From positions 2,170,001 to 2,234,000 of the forward strand of contig JAOVFP010000010.1 in NCBI GenBank assembly GCA_025738555.1: a stretch of 64,000 nucleotides of DNA. Reading direction: 5' to 3'. Shown here one piece after another: positions 44,104-56,178 of this stretch (position 1 is the stretch's first letter; every line of letters begins with the position of its first letter). The notes beneath the pieces are model-generated. The model did not search any database. It saw nothing but the letters and a program-made list of their open reading frames with translations, and was not told the origin of the DNA. The stretch comes from Cyathus striatus. Taxonomy: Eukaryota; Basidiomycota; Agaricomycetes; Agaricales; Nidulariaceae. The position numbers and the translations under genes were made by a program.

Positions 44104-45248
44104 TGCGTAGGGTTTGGACTTTTGAAACAATTTCGCTACATTCCTTCCCTTGCTTCCTTTCTTTCATCTCATCTTTAAACTATCTACGACTGCTTTCAGT
44201 CTGATCTGACGTTCATTTCTGCTGATAAGTTGCTGCTATATATTGTGTGATATCTTATTTATTACTGTGTTAGTATTTAATTATATTTCTTGAATAAAGT
44301 TCGTGATACGAGCTCGAAGAAGGAAGTTCAAGGTAAGTTCAAGAAAGTCGAGCTGAAATGCAGGATATCATATGACACTCGCTCCAACGATCGCGAGGTC
44401 CTGCCAGTGGCTGGTCCTGGTTGGAGTCATGTTAAGCTTCGGTTTCAAACCACCACATTTAAATTCTCGTTGCAATGGCATGTACAGTCTCGCGCGTTTT
44501 CTCGATAAAATCAATGGGCACAGACGTCGCTCTGTAAGGCCTCGGCCTTGCAGAGCCCCGACGTGTATGAAGTTCCAAGTGTTGAAAAGTCACGCGCGCC
44601 GTAAATTGGTTGTGCCGTGTGCCGTATCCACAATGCATGGCTAGAATTACTGTTTTTTCTTACTCATTCTGTATATAGATGAATAACATGTATACTATTA
44701 TATTCAATGCATTTTGACACTTTTATATGAGATGTATTCTGTGTTTTTGCTATGTTTTATTATTTGAAGGATCGTTCCCACGCTCCCCCACACACTGTTC
44801 AGCATTCCGAAAAGGTTCTGAATCTACCGAATATGTAAGGGCACCGCTTACATAGCTTACGTACACTTGTTTACTTACGCATTGTTTGGCAACGCCGTTA
44901 GGCGTTGCTCTTATAAATACATTCTATTTGTACATGTAACGACAGCTTTTATTCATACACTTGTAGACCCCAATACACTTGGTCTGGTTTACGTGGTGTG
45001 TGAATATCCTAAGCTAACATAGAGGACCATGACCTCTACACTTTTTTAAACCTACTAAGGTTTGCAATTCTACAAGAACAACATGAATGATCATGTAGTG
45101 TATGACAGCGTGGAACGGAACCCCACACACTATAGAAAGATTTCCAAATTGAGCCTGAAAAGCCCCACACTGTCCCCAACAAGGCAACTCCTATCACTAA
45201 CTGCCTTCTGAACTCATCGCGAAGCACAGCCTTTGCACATATATAGCC
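44104..45248. other. Intergenic up to the retroelement block
   Basis: 3' flank of the SH3/RA gene, then unrecognised sequence. The left end of the outer retroelement should lie here, but I see no LTR. Confidence 0.35.
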
Positions 45249-46168
45249 ATGACTTCTCCACCCCACTCCTCCCAACAACAACTACCCCCCCATTTAAGTG
45301 GGCCATTAGGCCCACCTGCAGGGGGGTCCAGTTCCCATGCTGCACCCATGCCTGTACATGACAGAGGACCAGGGGAGCAAACTTCAATACAAAACCTTGA
45401 ACAGATGGTAGCGACAGTCACTGTAAGTGAGTACCAACAAGGGGAGAACAACCCCTTGCACATTAGTGACCTCAGACCACCAAGAAACCCAGCACTGATG
45501 GAAGGATCAGGACAGGTGGTGCAACATATGGCACCATCTCACCAAACTGGACAATGAATCCCAGCATCGACAGTGACACCACGTCAACAGCCTCAGAAGA
45601 AATGTGAGCATGGAGAGTCTGACAATGAATCTATTGACATGGATGTGCTACAAGTAGCCCTAGGAGAAAGGATCACCACATTCCATGCACTACACAAAGA
45701 CATATCAAATAAACACATGGAACAACTAGTGCACAAGGCAATGGATAGAGTTGGAGGAATGGCTTTGTCCTCCAACATAGACCAGAGTGACAAGAGATTT
45801 CTCAATGCTGTAATGATCTACATGAACAGCCTGGTGCAGGTATACTGCACTGTGAAGAAGAACAAGGCAAATTCATGTGTGAGCACACTCTTCTCCCAAG
45901 TAATGCTGGATTCACAACAGGTCATAGTGCCATGGGATGTGAAATGTGAAACCACAAACGTGGGCATCATTGCCCATGACCCTAACATTGAAATGGCCAT
46001 CACACACATAAGTGGTTCACACCTCCCCAAGGAACAAGAAGAACAATACCAGATGCACACATTGACTCAACAATGATTCAGGACGGTATCGGGTGGCTTC
46101 CACCCTCAACAACCAACATCAGAACCCAGCTCATTCCACCTGGTGTTGTGGGTGAAACTTGATTAGTC
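45249..46168 (+). pseudogene. Decayed gag-like reading frame of a Ty3/Gypsy-type element
   Basis: One frame runs from MTSPPHSSQQQLPPHLSG through a Gln/Pro-rich region, a TGA at 45555-45557, then KKCEHGESDNESIDMDVLQ, HALHKDISNKHMEQLVHKAM and so on to a second TGA at 46074-46076 and further to a TAG. Codons on both sides of each TGA are in the same frame, so the stops look like single substitutions (CGA to TGA). The Pro-rich start and helical body fit a gag N-terminal part of an agaricomycete retroelement, but I cannot name its domain. CpG is rare throughout. Confidence 0.55.
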
Positions 46169-46348
46169 ATAAACACACACATATGGCTATATGGCCTGAT
46201 GTCTGGAATCCACATCATCTGGATCTTTCTGAATACACTACCAAATAATTCTCATGAGGCACTGCTTCTCAAGAAACAAACATATGGAAACACAAGCCAA
46301 TACCCAACTTCTTGGTGACCAATAATCAATACTGTTAAAAATAGGACA

Positions 46349-46640
46349 CCATTGTTCTTCACACCCATTGTTCAAGAACAATGCCTATGCGTTCAATTAC
46401 CAAGGACATGCCATTGTTTCTAATAATAGAACTCCATTGTTCTTCACACCCATTGTTCAGAACAATGCCTATGCATTCGCTTACCAAGGATATGCCATTG
46501 TTTCTAATAATAGGACTCCATTGTTCTTTTGCACCCATTGTGCAGAACAATGTCCTCCCATTCACCCATTGTCTTCATGCCCATTGTTTGTGGGATCTAT
46601 AAATAGAATTCCATTGTTCATCACCAGAACAATGTAATAC
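46349..46640 (+). repeat. Tandem repeat of about 84-85 bp, rich in CCATTGTTC
   Basis: Units begin CCATTGTTCTTCAC at 46349, 46434 and 46518, with a diverged start at 46611. Each unit contains the inverted pair CATTGTTC and GAACAATG and the words CAAGGACATGCCATTGTTTC. It is probably part of an LTR or leader of the outer retroelement; TGTTAAAAATAGG just before it (46333) could be an LTR start. A TATA-like CATAAAAGG occurs downstream at about 46799. Confidence 0.55.
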
Positions 46641-47837
46641 TATTTCTGTCACCATTGTTCAAGACCTGACTCATCTCCTCAAACACCATTGTTCTGTGCA
46701 GCCTCCACCTCAAGACAATGGATCTACCATTACCAAATTTGAAGGACAATGCAGGATTGGTTTTGGATAGGATTAGTCAGCAGTAGGAGGAAAAGAGCAT
46801 AAAAGGAGAGAGGAATTGAGTCTTAGACAGTAGTTTTATCCATTACCAAATAGCCTGCCACTAGCTAGGATCTTACTCACCTGTTCATCCCCAGTAGTTA
46901 TTCTTACACATTAGATACAGAATCTATTGTGCTTTTCTTCAGTTCTATTAGTAACATAAACAACGCAGTTCAACTCACCATATAAATAAATTCACAGTAA
47001 TATCAAAGTAACTCAACTCAACTCAACATAACGCAGCTCAACTCAATGTATTGAATCTCAACATCACTTTTATCATCTATTCAGTAACAGCACATATTAG
47101 TTTATGCACTGCAGCCACCAAGCTACAGTCAGAAACAACCAAGGCCCTCAACTTCATTTCAACCTTCACCACAGCACCAATCTTTATATACAGCCTTCAC
47201 TGTACATACAAGCTTTCCTAGTGTTTCTAGCAGTCATTGTTACCCTATATAGCTTTAGCCATATACTCTAGAAACTCCCACAGTTCATTTCTTATTTACA
47301 GCCTTCGCTGTACCACACCAGTCATGGGCCAAGTTCTAAGCAAACCTAGCAAAGTCCCACAGTTCATTGCCCATTTACAGTCTTTACTGTACATCCCATA
47401 TCATAGGAGTTTGCAGGAATACATATGATCAGTATCCCTCAACCCCCAGGTGCTAGGTACAAATAAAGTCACTTCCTGCCAAACACCTAAGGTATCAATT
47501 ACCTTGAATGACACTGGTGGCATACTCACCAGCACAGAATCTGCAACTTCATGGGACTAGCTTTGTACCAGAACAAGTAACTACATGCTGTCCAAGAGTA
47601 TCATGCAAAGGACGTATCCCAAGAGCACAGGATAAGGATGAACACATAGCACTGCAATGCATGCAAGAGTGAGACCTGAGGGAGTATGGAGGATCAGACA
47701 TTGATGACCAACACATACAGTTTGACCTCAGAACAGTAGTCGAGCTTGGCCCTAGGGAACATGAATGGGCAATATTCAATAACACATGAAATGAGATACC
47801 CATCCTGACCATGACTGCCACTAGCCCTTGACCTTCA
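46641..47837. other. LTR-like or leader region of the outer retroelement
   Basis: No intact gene. Contains a CATAAAAGG box, AACTCAACTCAACTCAAC-type repeats (46990-47050) and repeated 'ACAGCCTTCACTGTAC'-like words (47180-47400). Probably the LTR or untranslated leader before gag; I could not find its second copy in the window, so LTR limits are unproven. Confidence 0.35.
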
Positions 47838-48761
47838 GTGGCCTTTGCAGGTGAGAACCAACGAGTGGGGGAGATAATCTCTCCCTCACAGTATTCTCAA
47901 CAATCTGGAGAAATGACCAGGGAACCAACCTACCAGGCAGAACCAGTACATGGACAAACCCTTTGGTATGATAGTAGAGGAACATCAATTCCTCCACAAC
48001 AGGTTCCAATATGGGGAAGGCAATTCTCAATGCCCCCCCAGATCAACCTACCATCGGTCAGGCCAGGCATAGTCGATGCCCAGGAAAACTGTACACACAT
48101 TATGCATGAGAAAATCTGTACAATAATCAACAAATACTTAGCTGTATGGCTAAAACTACCAGAGGGGTGCCACACCCCAAGAAATGAAAGTAAGACAATA
48201 ACACAATTCTCTGGGATTAAGGCACTATACCACACATTCAAGCAATGGCTGCTCAATCTGTGCATCCACATGTGAACCCAGCAACTAGGGGGAAATGAAT
48301 GTGAGTGAGAGAGGGTACTACTCCTCTTAGACTACCTCAAGGGTGAGGTGATCAAGTGGTACAGGTGTCACATCATTAGCCCTGCCAGCACAAAAACCTA
48401 TTGGACATTTGAAGAGGTGATCATTGGACTCTATGATCAATTTGTAGAGGAAGCCATGAACCAACATGGGTGGGACACTTTCTACAGCATCAGATACCAC
48501 TCAGTAGCAGGACTGCAAGGTCTACATGACACCATGACCAACCATGCCCAAAGTATGCCCATGCCTCTGGACGATTACTCATTCACACAAGCATTTATCA
48601 ATACTATGCCAGAAGAGATGTGGAGGAAGCTCATAGAAGACATGCTCCTCACACCAGAGGTAAACATGGTGGATGACTTGCAGTGGGACAAATGGTCAAA
48701 AGAGGAAAGCACAACTACATTAACACAGAACACTACCTTGACAACCACGTCTGCCCACTAG
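47838..48761 (+). pseudogene. Outer Ty3/Gypsy element, gag
   Basis: Frames with gag character: HIMHEKICTIINKYLAVWLK, TITQFSGIKALYHTFKQWLL, then after TGAs LLLLDYLKGEVIKWYRCHI, TFEEVIIGLYDQFVEEAM and FINTMPEEMWRKLIEDMLL. This is the usual retrotransposon gag pattern (a helical capsid with W-Y and YLKG motifs). Breaks are mainly TGA codons at positions where CGA would keep frame, plus TAG/TAA near 48760. The zinc-knuckle part is not recognisable. It is oriented + and continues, after the nested insertions, with the protease and RT at 60.4-63 kb. Confidence 0.7.
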
Positions 48762-49206
48762 TCACCTGACCAGTAATAGAACATTCACTGTGCCCCAGGG
48801 GACCCCACTGAATGCATTACAATGAAGTGGAGGGCTGAGACCAGCCCCCCCCCCCCCAACAAACCCAAGCCAACCCAGCCACAGGGAGACACCCTGGGGC
48901 CACTGCAGCACAGTAAAGAGGTGATAAGTCAGTTGCATGTATCTAGTCAAAGAATAAATATGCAAGTCAATCAAGACATCTGTCCAATCTGGGGTGTTCT
49001 AAGGTGAAGGAAAATTGTGGCATGACCAAATACATGCAGCACACTCTTTTATTGAAGGAGAACAGGGAAGGGATGATGAAGGACTTCCCGCCGAGATATG
49101 GGAGCCGCAAAGTAACTCCCAAGAAAATCAACAAGAGGATGACAATGCCTCCACTGTCGAATTCGATGTAGAAGAAAACCCATACAGTGAATATGACACA
49201 GGTTCA

Positions 49207-49401
49207 TGTCAAGAATAGAAGGGGAGAGTTGAAGAGCTGACCGTGGAGGAAGACCGGATTGAAAACGCTGACCGACGATAGTGACAGATGAAGCCGTGAA
49301 TTGCACAGAAACTACGATGCGCATACATACAGAGAACGATTACGTAACTATATTATGTAACTATGCAGCTGTGCCTCAACACGAACACCCAGATTCTAAC
49401 A
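49207..49401 (-). repeat. 3' LTR of the Copia-type element
   Basis: 195 bp, direct repeat of 60042-60236. The two differences are both CpG versus TpG/CpA. Confidence 0.92.
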
Positions 49402-50464
49402 CCCCCACTCGGGGAGAGGCACAGAGAAGAGGGGAGTGAAAGAGAAATAAAACAAACACCAATAAAATACTCCCCCACTGAAACTAAAATCCTTAACCCA
49501 TCATCCTTTCCATCCTTTTCTAGCCCCCACAGAACCTGATTTGGAAACAGGATGAGTGTCAATATCCTGGGCATAGAAGGCAAGATGTCCCTCTTCACAA
49601 GTCTCCACATCAGAATCGGAATCAAGGTCAGAGTCAGAAGCAATGAAACGAGCATGATTGGCAACAGGTGAAGGAGAGCGTTTACGACGACGGTCACAAG
49701 CTTCCTTGATAATCCTGTCCTTGATGCATTGGGGCATGTCGGCTATGCAACGGGAAGAGTGGTGACCAGGAAGACCACAACGATGGCAAACATCATTGTT
49801 CCGGGGGTTGAGCCAATCATAGGAGGGATCATCACCCTCAGAATCTGAATCACCTTTCTTAGCCTTGGGGTTCTTGCCCTGACCCCCCCTTTTGGCATAG
49901 TTTGCCAACTCAGGAACATCCCCCCCACTGAGGGCCACTTTCGTATCCTCCTGATCCGTTAACATCTTCTTCGTAGATGTGAGAGTCGGCTCTGTAGATT
50001 GTGATGTGAGGAGAGTGCGAATGATGGCGAAGGATGGGTGGAGATTCATGAGAATAGAGTCGACAACATCAAGGGGAGAGGGGGGGTGACCAAGGGCAGT
50101 GAGAGCGTCAGAGGCAGCAATGATATCCTGAATGTACACGGACACAGGTTGCCCGATATCATGGACAGGGTTGTAAAGGCGCTTCTTGAGCTCAAACCGA
50201 GATGCACGTGAGTCCTTCTGATACTCAGACTTGAGGCTGGTGTAAACAGCAAATGCTGTTTGAGCTGGGGATGTTTCTTTAAAGTGGGCATCACGAACGG
50301 CATTTGATGAAATGGTCTTGTAGAGAGCCATGCGAGCACAGGTGTCGATAGCAATCCATGCAGTGTGATCCTTGGAGTCCTCAACAGAAGGGGCAGTAGA
50401 CGTGCCTTTTATGTGCCCCAGCAAATCCTCATCCTCTCCAAATGTCATCTCCAGCTCCCTGTTC

Positions 50465-51203
50465 TGTAAGGTTAAGTGCGGTTGTCGATGTGTAGACTTG
50501 AGTTAGTTTGCGAGCACGGTTGCGTCCGTCAACCGTTGTGCTTCGTCGATTTGATTTGAAGTTATGCTTGTTGTTACGAGATGATAGTTGTAGCTTTGAA
50601 GACTTGAATCAAACTACAACCAAGAGAGAGATATGGGTAAACCAGAGTGAATACGATAAGCTTTGGGAAATAGAACTGATTAAGGGCTGCTCAATCCTAG
50701 AGCCACTGACCCTTAACATGACTGGATGAGGATAGGAATAGATGTAATGAGGTGTATTTCACTGAAGAGGAGTAGCTAGCTACAGAGGGGTTTATATATG
50801 TAAGTATCTAAGTGAGTCATATAAAATTTAAATAGTAAACTATAGTAAAGAAGGACATAGCTTTGAGGAGATGCATGTGGCAACGCGTGTTGAGTGTTGT
50901 CGCTTTTCTGCCGTTGTCGATTGCTGTGTCCGATTCCGTGAGTGTCGTCCGAGCCGAATCGGGATGTTTGGTTTCGGGGTTGTTTGGTTCTGCACGTGAC
51001 TTATTCGTTGGTTTCGGAACGCGTCGACTTTGGTGGAATAACTTTGTATTCCGCTGACTTCATCGCTCTCCGTCTTTGATCTGGCCTGTTCGGCATTTGC
51101 GCATAACGGTCTGGTGCGTATTTTAATTGTATTGTTGTTAAGACTCTGACGTGGGCTACGTATTATAGGTGATTTCATATGTAGGCCACTGGCAGGCCTT
51201 ACA
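50465..51203 (-). repeat. 3' LTR of the innermost Gypsy element
   Basis: 739 bp. TATATA-containing sequence at about 50790-50800 could act as a TATA box on either strand. It lies directly upstream of the antisense gene on the plus strand. Confidence 0.95.
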
Positions 51204-51394
51204 TCACCCGGGGAGTTTGTGATATTGACTCGAGCTGTAGTCAATATCATCATGATCGATAGGGATCGAGGTTGGCTCATACAATGCCTGGTCTGTGCAG
51301 CAGAAATGTGTGGATAAAGTCCGGCCGAGGTGAGTGCGAATGCGTGTACTTGCAATACCGTCTTATCCTTGTTGATTTCCTTGACTTTCGCACA

Positions 51395-52496
51395 ATGGCA
51401 CTTCGTCCTGGCTGCTTTGAAGACGTTGATGATGGGCATTTAAACTTTATGTTGAATGGGCTTTACGACGCAGGGATAGTGTACGTGGTTCGGGAGGCTG
51501 AACGCATCATGGAGGGGAACCTTGCAGGGGGTGGAGCAACATTGGGCATAGACCGGTTGGCTACGCGTTTGGTAAGTGCTTGTGTTCTTTGATACCTGGA
51601 TAATTTCTGACGCCTATTGCTGATATTAGCGGGGAATGCGAATTGTTGCGCTATTTTTATCCGCTTGGAAGTTTTTCCAGGCCGACATATCGTATGAGGA
51701 CGTGCAGCTGGTCTTAACGATTTTGACGGACTGTGCCAGAGCAGTGTTTTCGAACAGCAACATATTTCAAGCTTTAGCGGCGATGCGTGGGCTGTTATCG
51801 AGTGGGCAAAAGTCATGGTATTCTTCGGACATTGCCAATATTGAGCGAAAGGTGGCGGGGCTTGCGCACAGGAATAGTGTGAAGCGTGTGCCGACTGTGA
51901 AGGATATTCCGGGGTTGCAGCCTCCGGCTATTCCGCGTGTTACAGGGACGACGGCGGCACAAAGGTTGGATGGTCGTGCATCTCGAGAGGCATTGAGACT
52001 GCGGTGTGTATTCGTTGTATAAGGAGAGGGTGGGTGGGACTAATATGATTCGTTTTACTAGGATGGATCGTTTTGCCGCAGGTCATGCCACTTGGAATGA
52101 TGTCGACGAATCTCACGAGATGCCTGTGCCGTCTCTGGCTAACGTTGAGGGCGTGGCTGCTCCTTCGGATCATATCAACAATAATCCGCCTCCTGGTCGT
52201 TCGCCTTCGCTTCCTTCATTGCAAACGGTGTCCGATAGTTCCGCTCCGAGTATTAATTCGAATCCGACTATTCAATCTACGCCTCCTGCTGAAAATCCGG
52301 TGGATTCGCTTCTTGCACGTCCTCCCGATGGGTCCGTCATCATTACCGTACGTCGCTCTAGTTGCCACATCCCGATGTCTTGTTTTGATATCATTGTGTA
52401 TAGCCTGATGGAAGGCATTTCCGTGTGCACGATCTTCCATTTGGCTGGAAGATGGAGCTCGTATACGTTGATGATTCCGTTGTTATAAGCGATTGA
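51395..52496 (+). CDS. Antisense intron-containing gene inside the Gypsy element
   Basis: Four exons, 51395-51571, 51630-52003, 52062-52347 and 52404-52496; introns of 58, 58 and 56 bp with GTAAGT, GTGTGT and GTACGT donors and TAG acceptors, and CTGAC- or CTAAT-like branch points in the first two. Together 930 nt, 309 aa. Start MALRPGCFEDVDDGHLNFML; a helical N-terminal half (GIVYVVREAERIMEGNLAGG, QLVLTILTDCARAVFSNSNI); a Pro/Ser-rich disordered middle (PPPGRSPSLPSLQTVSDSS); C-terminal DGRHFRVHDLPFGWKMELVY. I recognise no family. It reads opposite to the element's gag-pol, ends about 125 bp from the pol 3' end, and starts about 190 bp from the 3' LTR edge. An earlier in-frame ATG at 51284 is possible. 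Introns survive because the element's genomic RNA is the antisense strand. Confidence 0.65.
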
Positions 52497-52620
52497 AGGG
52501 TATGCTAGGGCTTTGTTTTAGATGTTGTTCTTTTTATTGTATTTTGTGTATATTAAATCTTTTTGTAATATTTTTGTATAATACTTTTCTTTTTTTTCTT
52601 TTCGTGGTGACTGTTCCGTT

Positions 52621-55600
52621 TTAATGTGTGAGCGTAAGCAAATTTTGGAGAGGTGGTACCTCTTCTTCGTCATGTGTCATATCTTCTAAGTCGTCTTCGA
52701 CCGTGTCCATAACTTTTGTTACGGGGATTTTCTTGGGGTCTCGGATATGGTAAGGTACGAGTCGGAATGCTGCATATCGGAGTCGTGATACTGAACCATC
52801 AAGTTCTCCAAGGACATATGAGCCTCCTTTTGTACGTTGCAATATGACCATTGGCCCAATATACCGTGGTATGGTTTTGAATCTAGTGATAGTATGCTTG
52901 TATCTTGAATTCCTGACTAGTACTAATGATCCAGGCTGGAAATCGAAGTCCTTGATGTTTGCGGTTTCTTTTTCGAACTGTGCAATGGAAGCGTATCGAG
53001 CCTTCATCACTTTTTCTGAAATACGTTCTAGGTCTGCTGGGCGTTTCTGAAGCTGTCATGCTCGGTATGCGATTAAATCTTCAGTGCTAACGGTTTTGTT
53101 GAGCTTTGGTGCAAGATAAGTGGCTTCTGCTAAGTCAAAGGGAAGCACTGGTTCTATACCATGCGCGATATAGTATGGTGAGTACCCGGTTGACTTTTGA
53201 ACCATTACTCGTTCTGCCCATATTACAGAATGCGCTACTTGGGACCATCTTGTTTCATTGCCGTCGGCTGCCTTGACTAAAGCTTCTTGCACATCAAAGT
53301 GTCTGCGCTCGATAATGCCATTGGCCTGAGAGTTATAGGGGGAAATTCTAATATGGTGTACATTATACTTCTTAGCTAGGTAATCGCATGCTGCGATAAA
53401 TTGAGGTGCGTTATCGGATACTATTTCTTCGATAGCACCCCACCGACAAAGGATTTCTTCAAAGATAAAAGCTGCCAAGGTATTGGTATTCTCGTGTCGC
53501 AGCATTCGCCATTCCGGATATGATGATAAAGAGTCTTGGGCATGTACTATATATCGGAACCCGTTTGACTTAGGCATTAACATTGTGTCGATATGGACTT
53601 TACGGAATAACGCTGCTGGGGAAGGGGCTGTGGGAGGTATGTGAATCCGTTTGAGGAGTCGAATCTGGCATTCATGGCACGTCTTGATATACCACTTGAC
53701 GTCATTTTTGAGCTGAGGCCACCAGAAGCGTTCCAGCAGTCTGGTGCGTACAGTGAATAACCCTTTGTGACCGAGTTCATCATGAGCTTCCATGATAAGT
53801 CCTAGTCTTTTTTCTTCAGGAATGACGAGCTTATGTTTTCCATGTGCGTCCTTTTTCCATAGTCTATTGTCTTTTACAAAAAATTCTAGGCATTTGCGAA
53901 TAAACTTGGTGTATTGTGCGTCAGTCATTCCTTTGGGGCGAGCTGGGTGTTCAAGAAAGGCTTGAATTGAGCCAAGTTCCTGGTCTCTAGCTTTTGCTTT
54001 GTCCGTTCTGGGAATAGTAACAGCTTCTCCCATCATCATGTGGACGAGTTCTGAGGGTTTAACACCCTTCTCGTGAGAGCTTGGCTGATGACACCGCTTT
54101 GCTGGTGTTTCACATATACATGGCCTGGGGTGCTCGTAAATTGGCGATCGTGGTTTTACTCCCCAGTTCAGGACTTCTACTGCGAATGCGTTTGCATCGT
54201 CTATCCATTGCTCCCAGTCGTCGTCTATGTCTGGATCTTCTGGCGCTTTTGGCCTCCTGGACAGTCCGTCTGCAGCTTTATGGTCAACGCCTGGAATGTG
54301 TACAAGTTTGAAGGGTGAGAAAAGCAGTATTCCCGCAATCCATCGGTTTATGGTTGCGTTAGGCTGGATATCAGGGTTGTTCAGCATTCCTCGTATGTAT
54401 TTTGCGTCTGTTTCAATCGTGAAGTTTTTGATGCCTATAATGTATATTCGTAGGTCCTTGAGAGCGCGGAATAGGCCATATAATTCGAGTTTTGCTTGTG
54501 AGTACCGTTGTTCCCGTTCGTTCCACGATATTGAGCCAAAGCGGGAGGGATATCGTTTGCTGTCTGTGCCAAGTTGTAATAGGACATAGCCTACTCCCAT
54601 CCATGATGAGTCAACGGCTAAAATGACTTCTCTATCGCACAGGTAATCAATTGCTCGTATAGCTGGGCATTGTTTGACCAGCAGTTTCAGTGTCTCCATG
54701 GCCTCTAGTTGCTTTGGGCCGAACTCGAAGTCGGATTTCTTCTTGGTAAGTGCTACTAGGGGCTTAGTGTGCATAGAGTAATTTTTAATGAATATTCTTA
54801 TAGTGCCGCATACTCCCAGAAATCCTCGTACTTCGGTGAGGCTTTTGCAGATTGGCCAATCCAAGACTTTCTGTATTCTTGCGTCGTCTGGTAGGCGGCC
54901 TTCGTACGTGCATTTATGGCCTACAATGATTGCTGATGGCACACAGAAGTGTGATTTCTTGGCAGAGAAGGTTCCGCCCGCGTGTTTAATTCTCTGTATA
55001 ATCCTATTAACATTTTGCAGGTGTTCCCACACGAAACAGCGAATTCCTGGGTTTTCAGGAATAGTTTCATAGCCTCCGTTTGTTGTTTCATATCGGGTTG
55101 CCGGACCTTTTACTGGGACGTCGTCAACGAATGGGGCTGCGACATGTGGGATTTCGTCTTGTAGAAGAAAGGTAAGGTCGCCGTGTTGTATTTGCATTGA
55201 GTTTGTGTATCCCATGGGTATAGACGTTAGCCTTAGTGTACCGAGTGGAGTTTGGAACGTAGTCAGATCTCTGGATTCTATGTCAAGTGTCCTTTGGTCA
55301 AATCCTACAAAAAGGTCAAAGATTCCATAGCAGGCTCGTCCGCCAAAGGTTTCCGCGTAAGTCTCCACTATTGGTGGTACTCCACTATCCTTTATTGCTA
55401 CTGCGTTTAAGGGTTGGAGGTCGTGTACTAGCCGTAGGGACTTTTTATCCTTTTTGAGAACACAAAACCATCGCGATCGGTAGGATGCGCTTGATGGCTC
55501 ATATACGCCGGCTGCTATCTTGTCTTTGATTATCTGCACCACCTGATCGAATATGCCTGGGGGAATAGGGATGTTTCTGAGGACCCATGGTACGTGTTCG

Positions 55601-56178
55601 ATGGTGGGTATAACTACGGGATCAAAGTATTCATCGCTAAATTTCCCTTTTTCTTCTTCTGTCCAGGCAAAACCGTTTTCCTGTAGTCTTATGAGCTCGT
55701 GTACCAGTTTTTCCTCTTCTGGCCATAGAAAGTTGTCCGGGTTAATGTTCATTTCATCCTTCCATTCCTGGGTGTAGCGTTTTCCCGGCACAAAATCTGG
55801 TGGGTGCACTGGTAGTTTGGGCATATCGGCGAGAGGGTCTGATGGTATTCGCCTGACAATACGAAATCGTTCTGGGAGGGTAGTTGCTACTGGTTTGATC
55901 CGGTTCGCAACTTTCTTGTAGGCATATGAAGCTACAAGTTCGTAGTTTTCGGCTACGTCTTGTAGTGCGGATAGGGATACTTCAAAAATGTCTGCAATAA
56001 ATCTTGGTGGGTCGAACCTTTTGGATGCAAAGCATATTGGTGATATCATTGAGCAGTTGTCTTGTGCTTTTTGATTTGCATATAGCATTATCGAGGGTTT
56101 GTCTTGTCCCAGAGGGTCTGTTCCGGGTTGGTGAATAGGTCCGTCTCCTCGGGATATACCCGAATCATCGACTTTCAA
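52621..56178 (-). CDS. Gypsy pol: reverse transcriptase, RNase H, integrase
   Basis: Frame from 56178 to 53056, then after a single in-frame TGA (53056-53058) on to 52621. RT catalytic motif FVDD at about residue 349, preceded by conserved LRLVHDLQPLN and GIFDLFVGFDQRTL. RNase H: ILAVDSSWMGVGYVLLQ, ELYGLFRALKDL and TIETDAKYIRG. Integrase: zinc part HDELGHKGLF ... CHECQIR; catalytic core with VHIDTMLM, IVSDNAPQF and NGIIERRHFD (D,D,E). Tail: FQPGSLVLVRNSR and IPRYIGPMVILQR (GPY/F-like). There is no ATG at the frame start; TTG at 56178 overlaps the protease TGA in the run GATTTTTGA, which suggests -1 frameshifting or an unstarted pol. The TGA sits where CGA (Arg) would keep the integrase continuous. 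Confidence 0.93.

Noticed and set aside
50840..51439. 199-codon minus-strand frame across the LTR edge
   Set aside because: Mostly LTR sequence with no gag or pol similarity; the similar frame at 59456-59956 is the other LTR.
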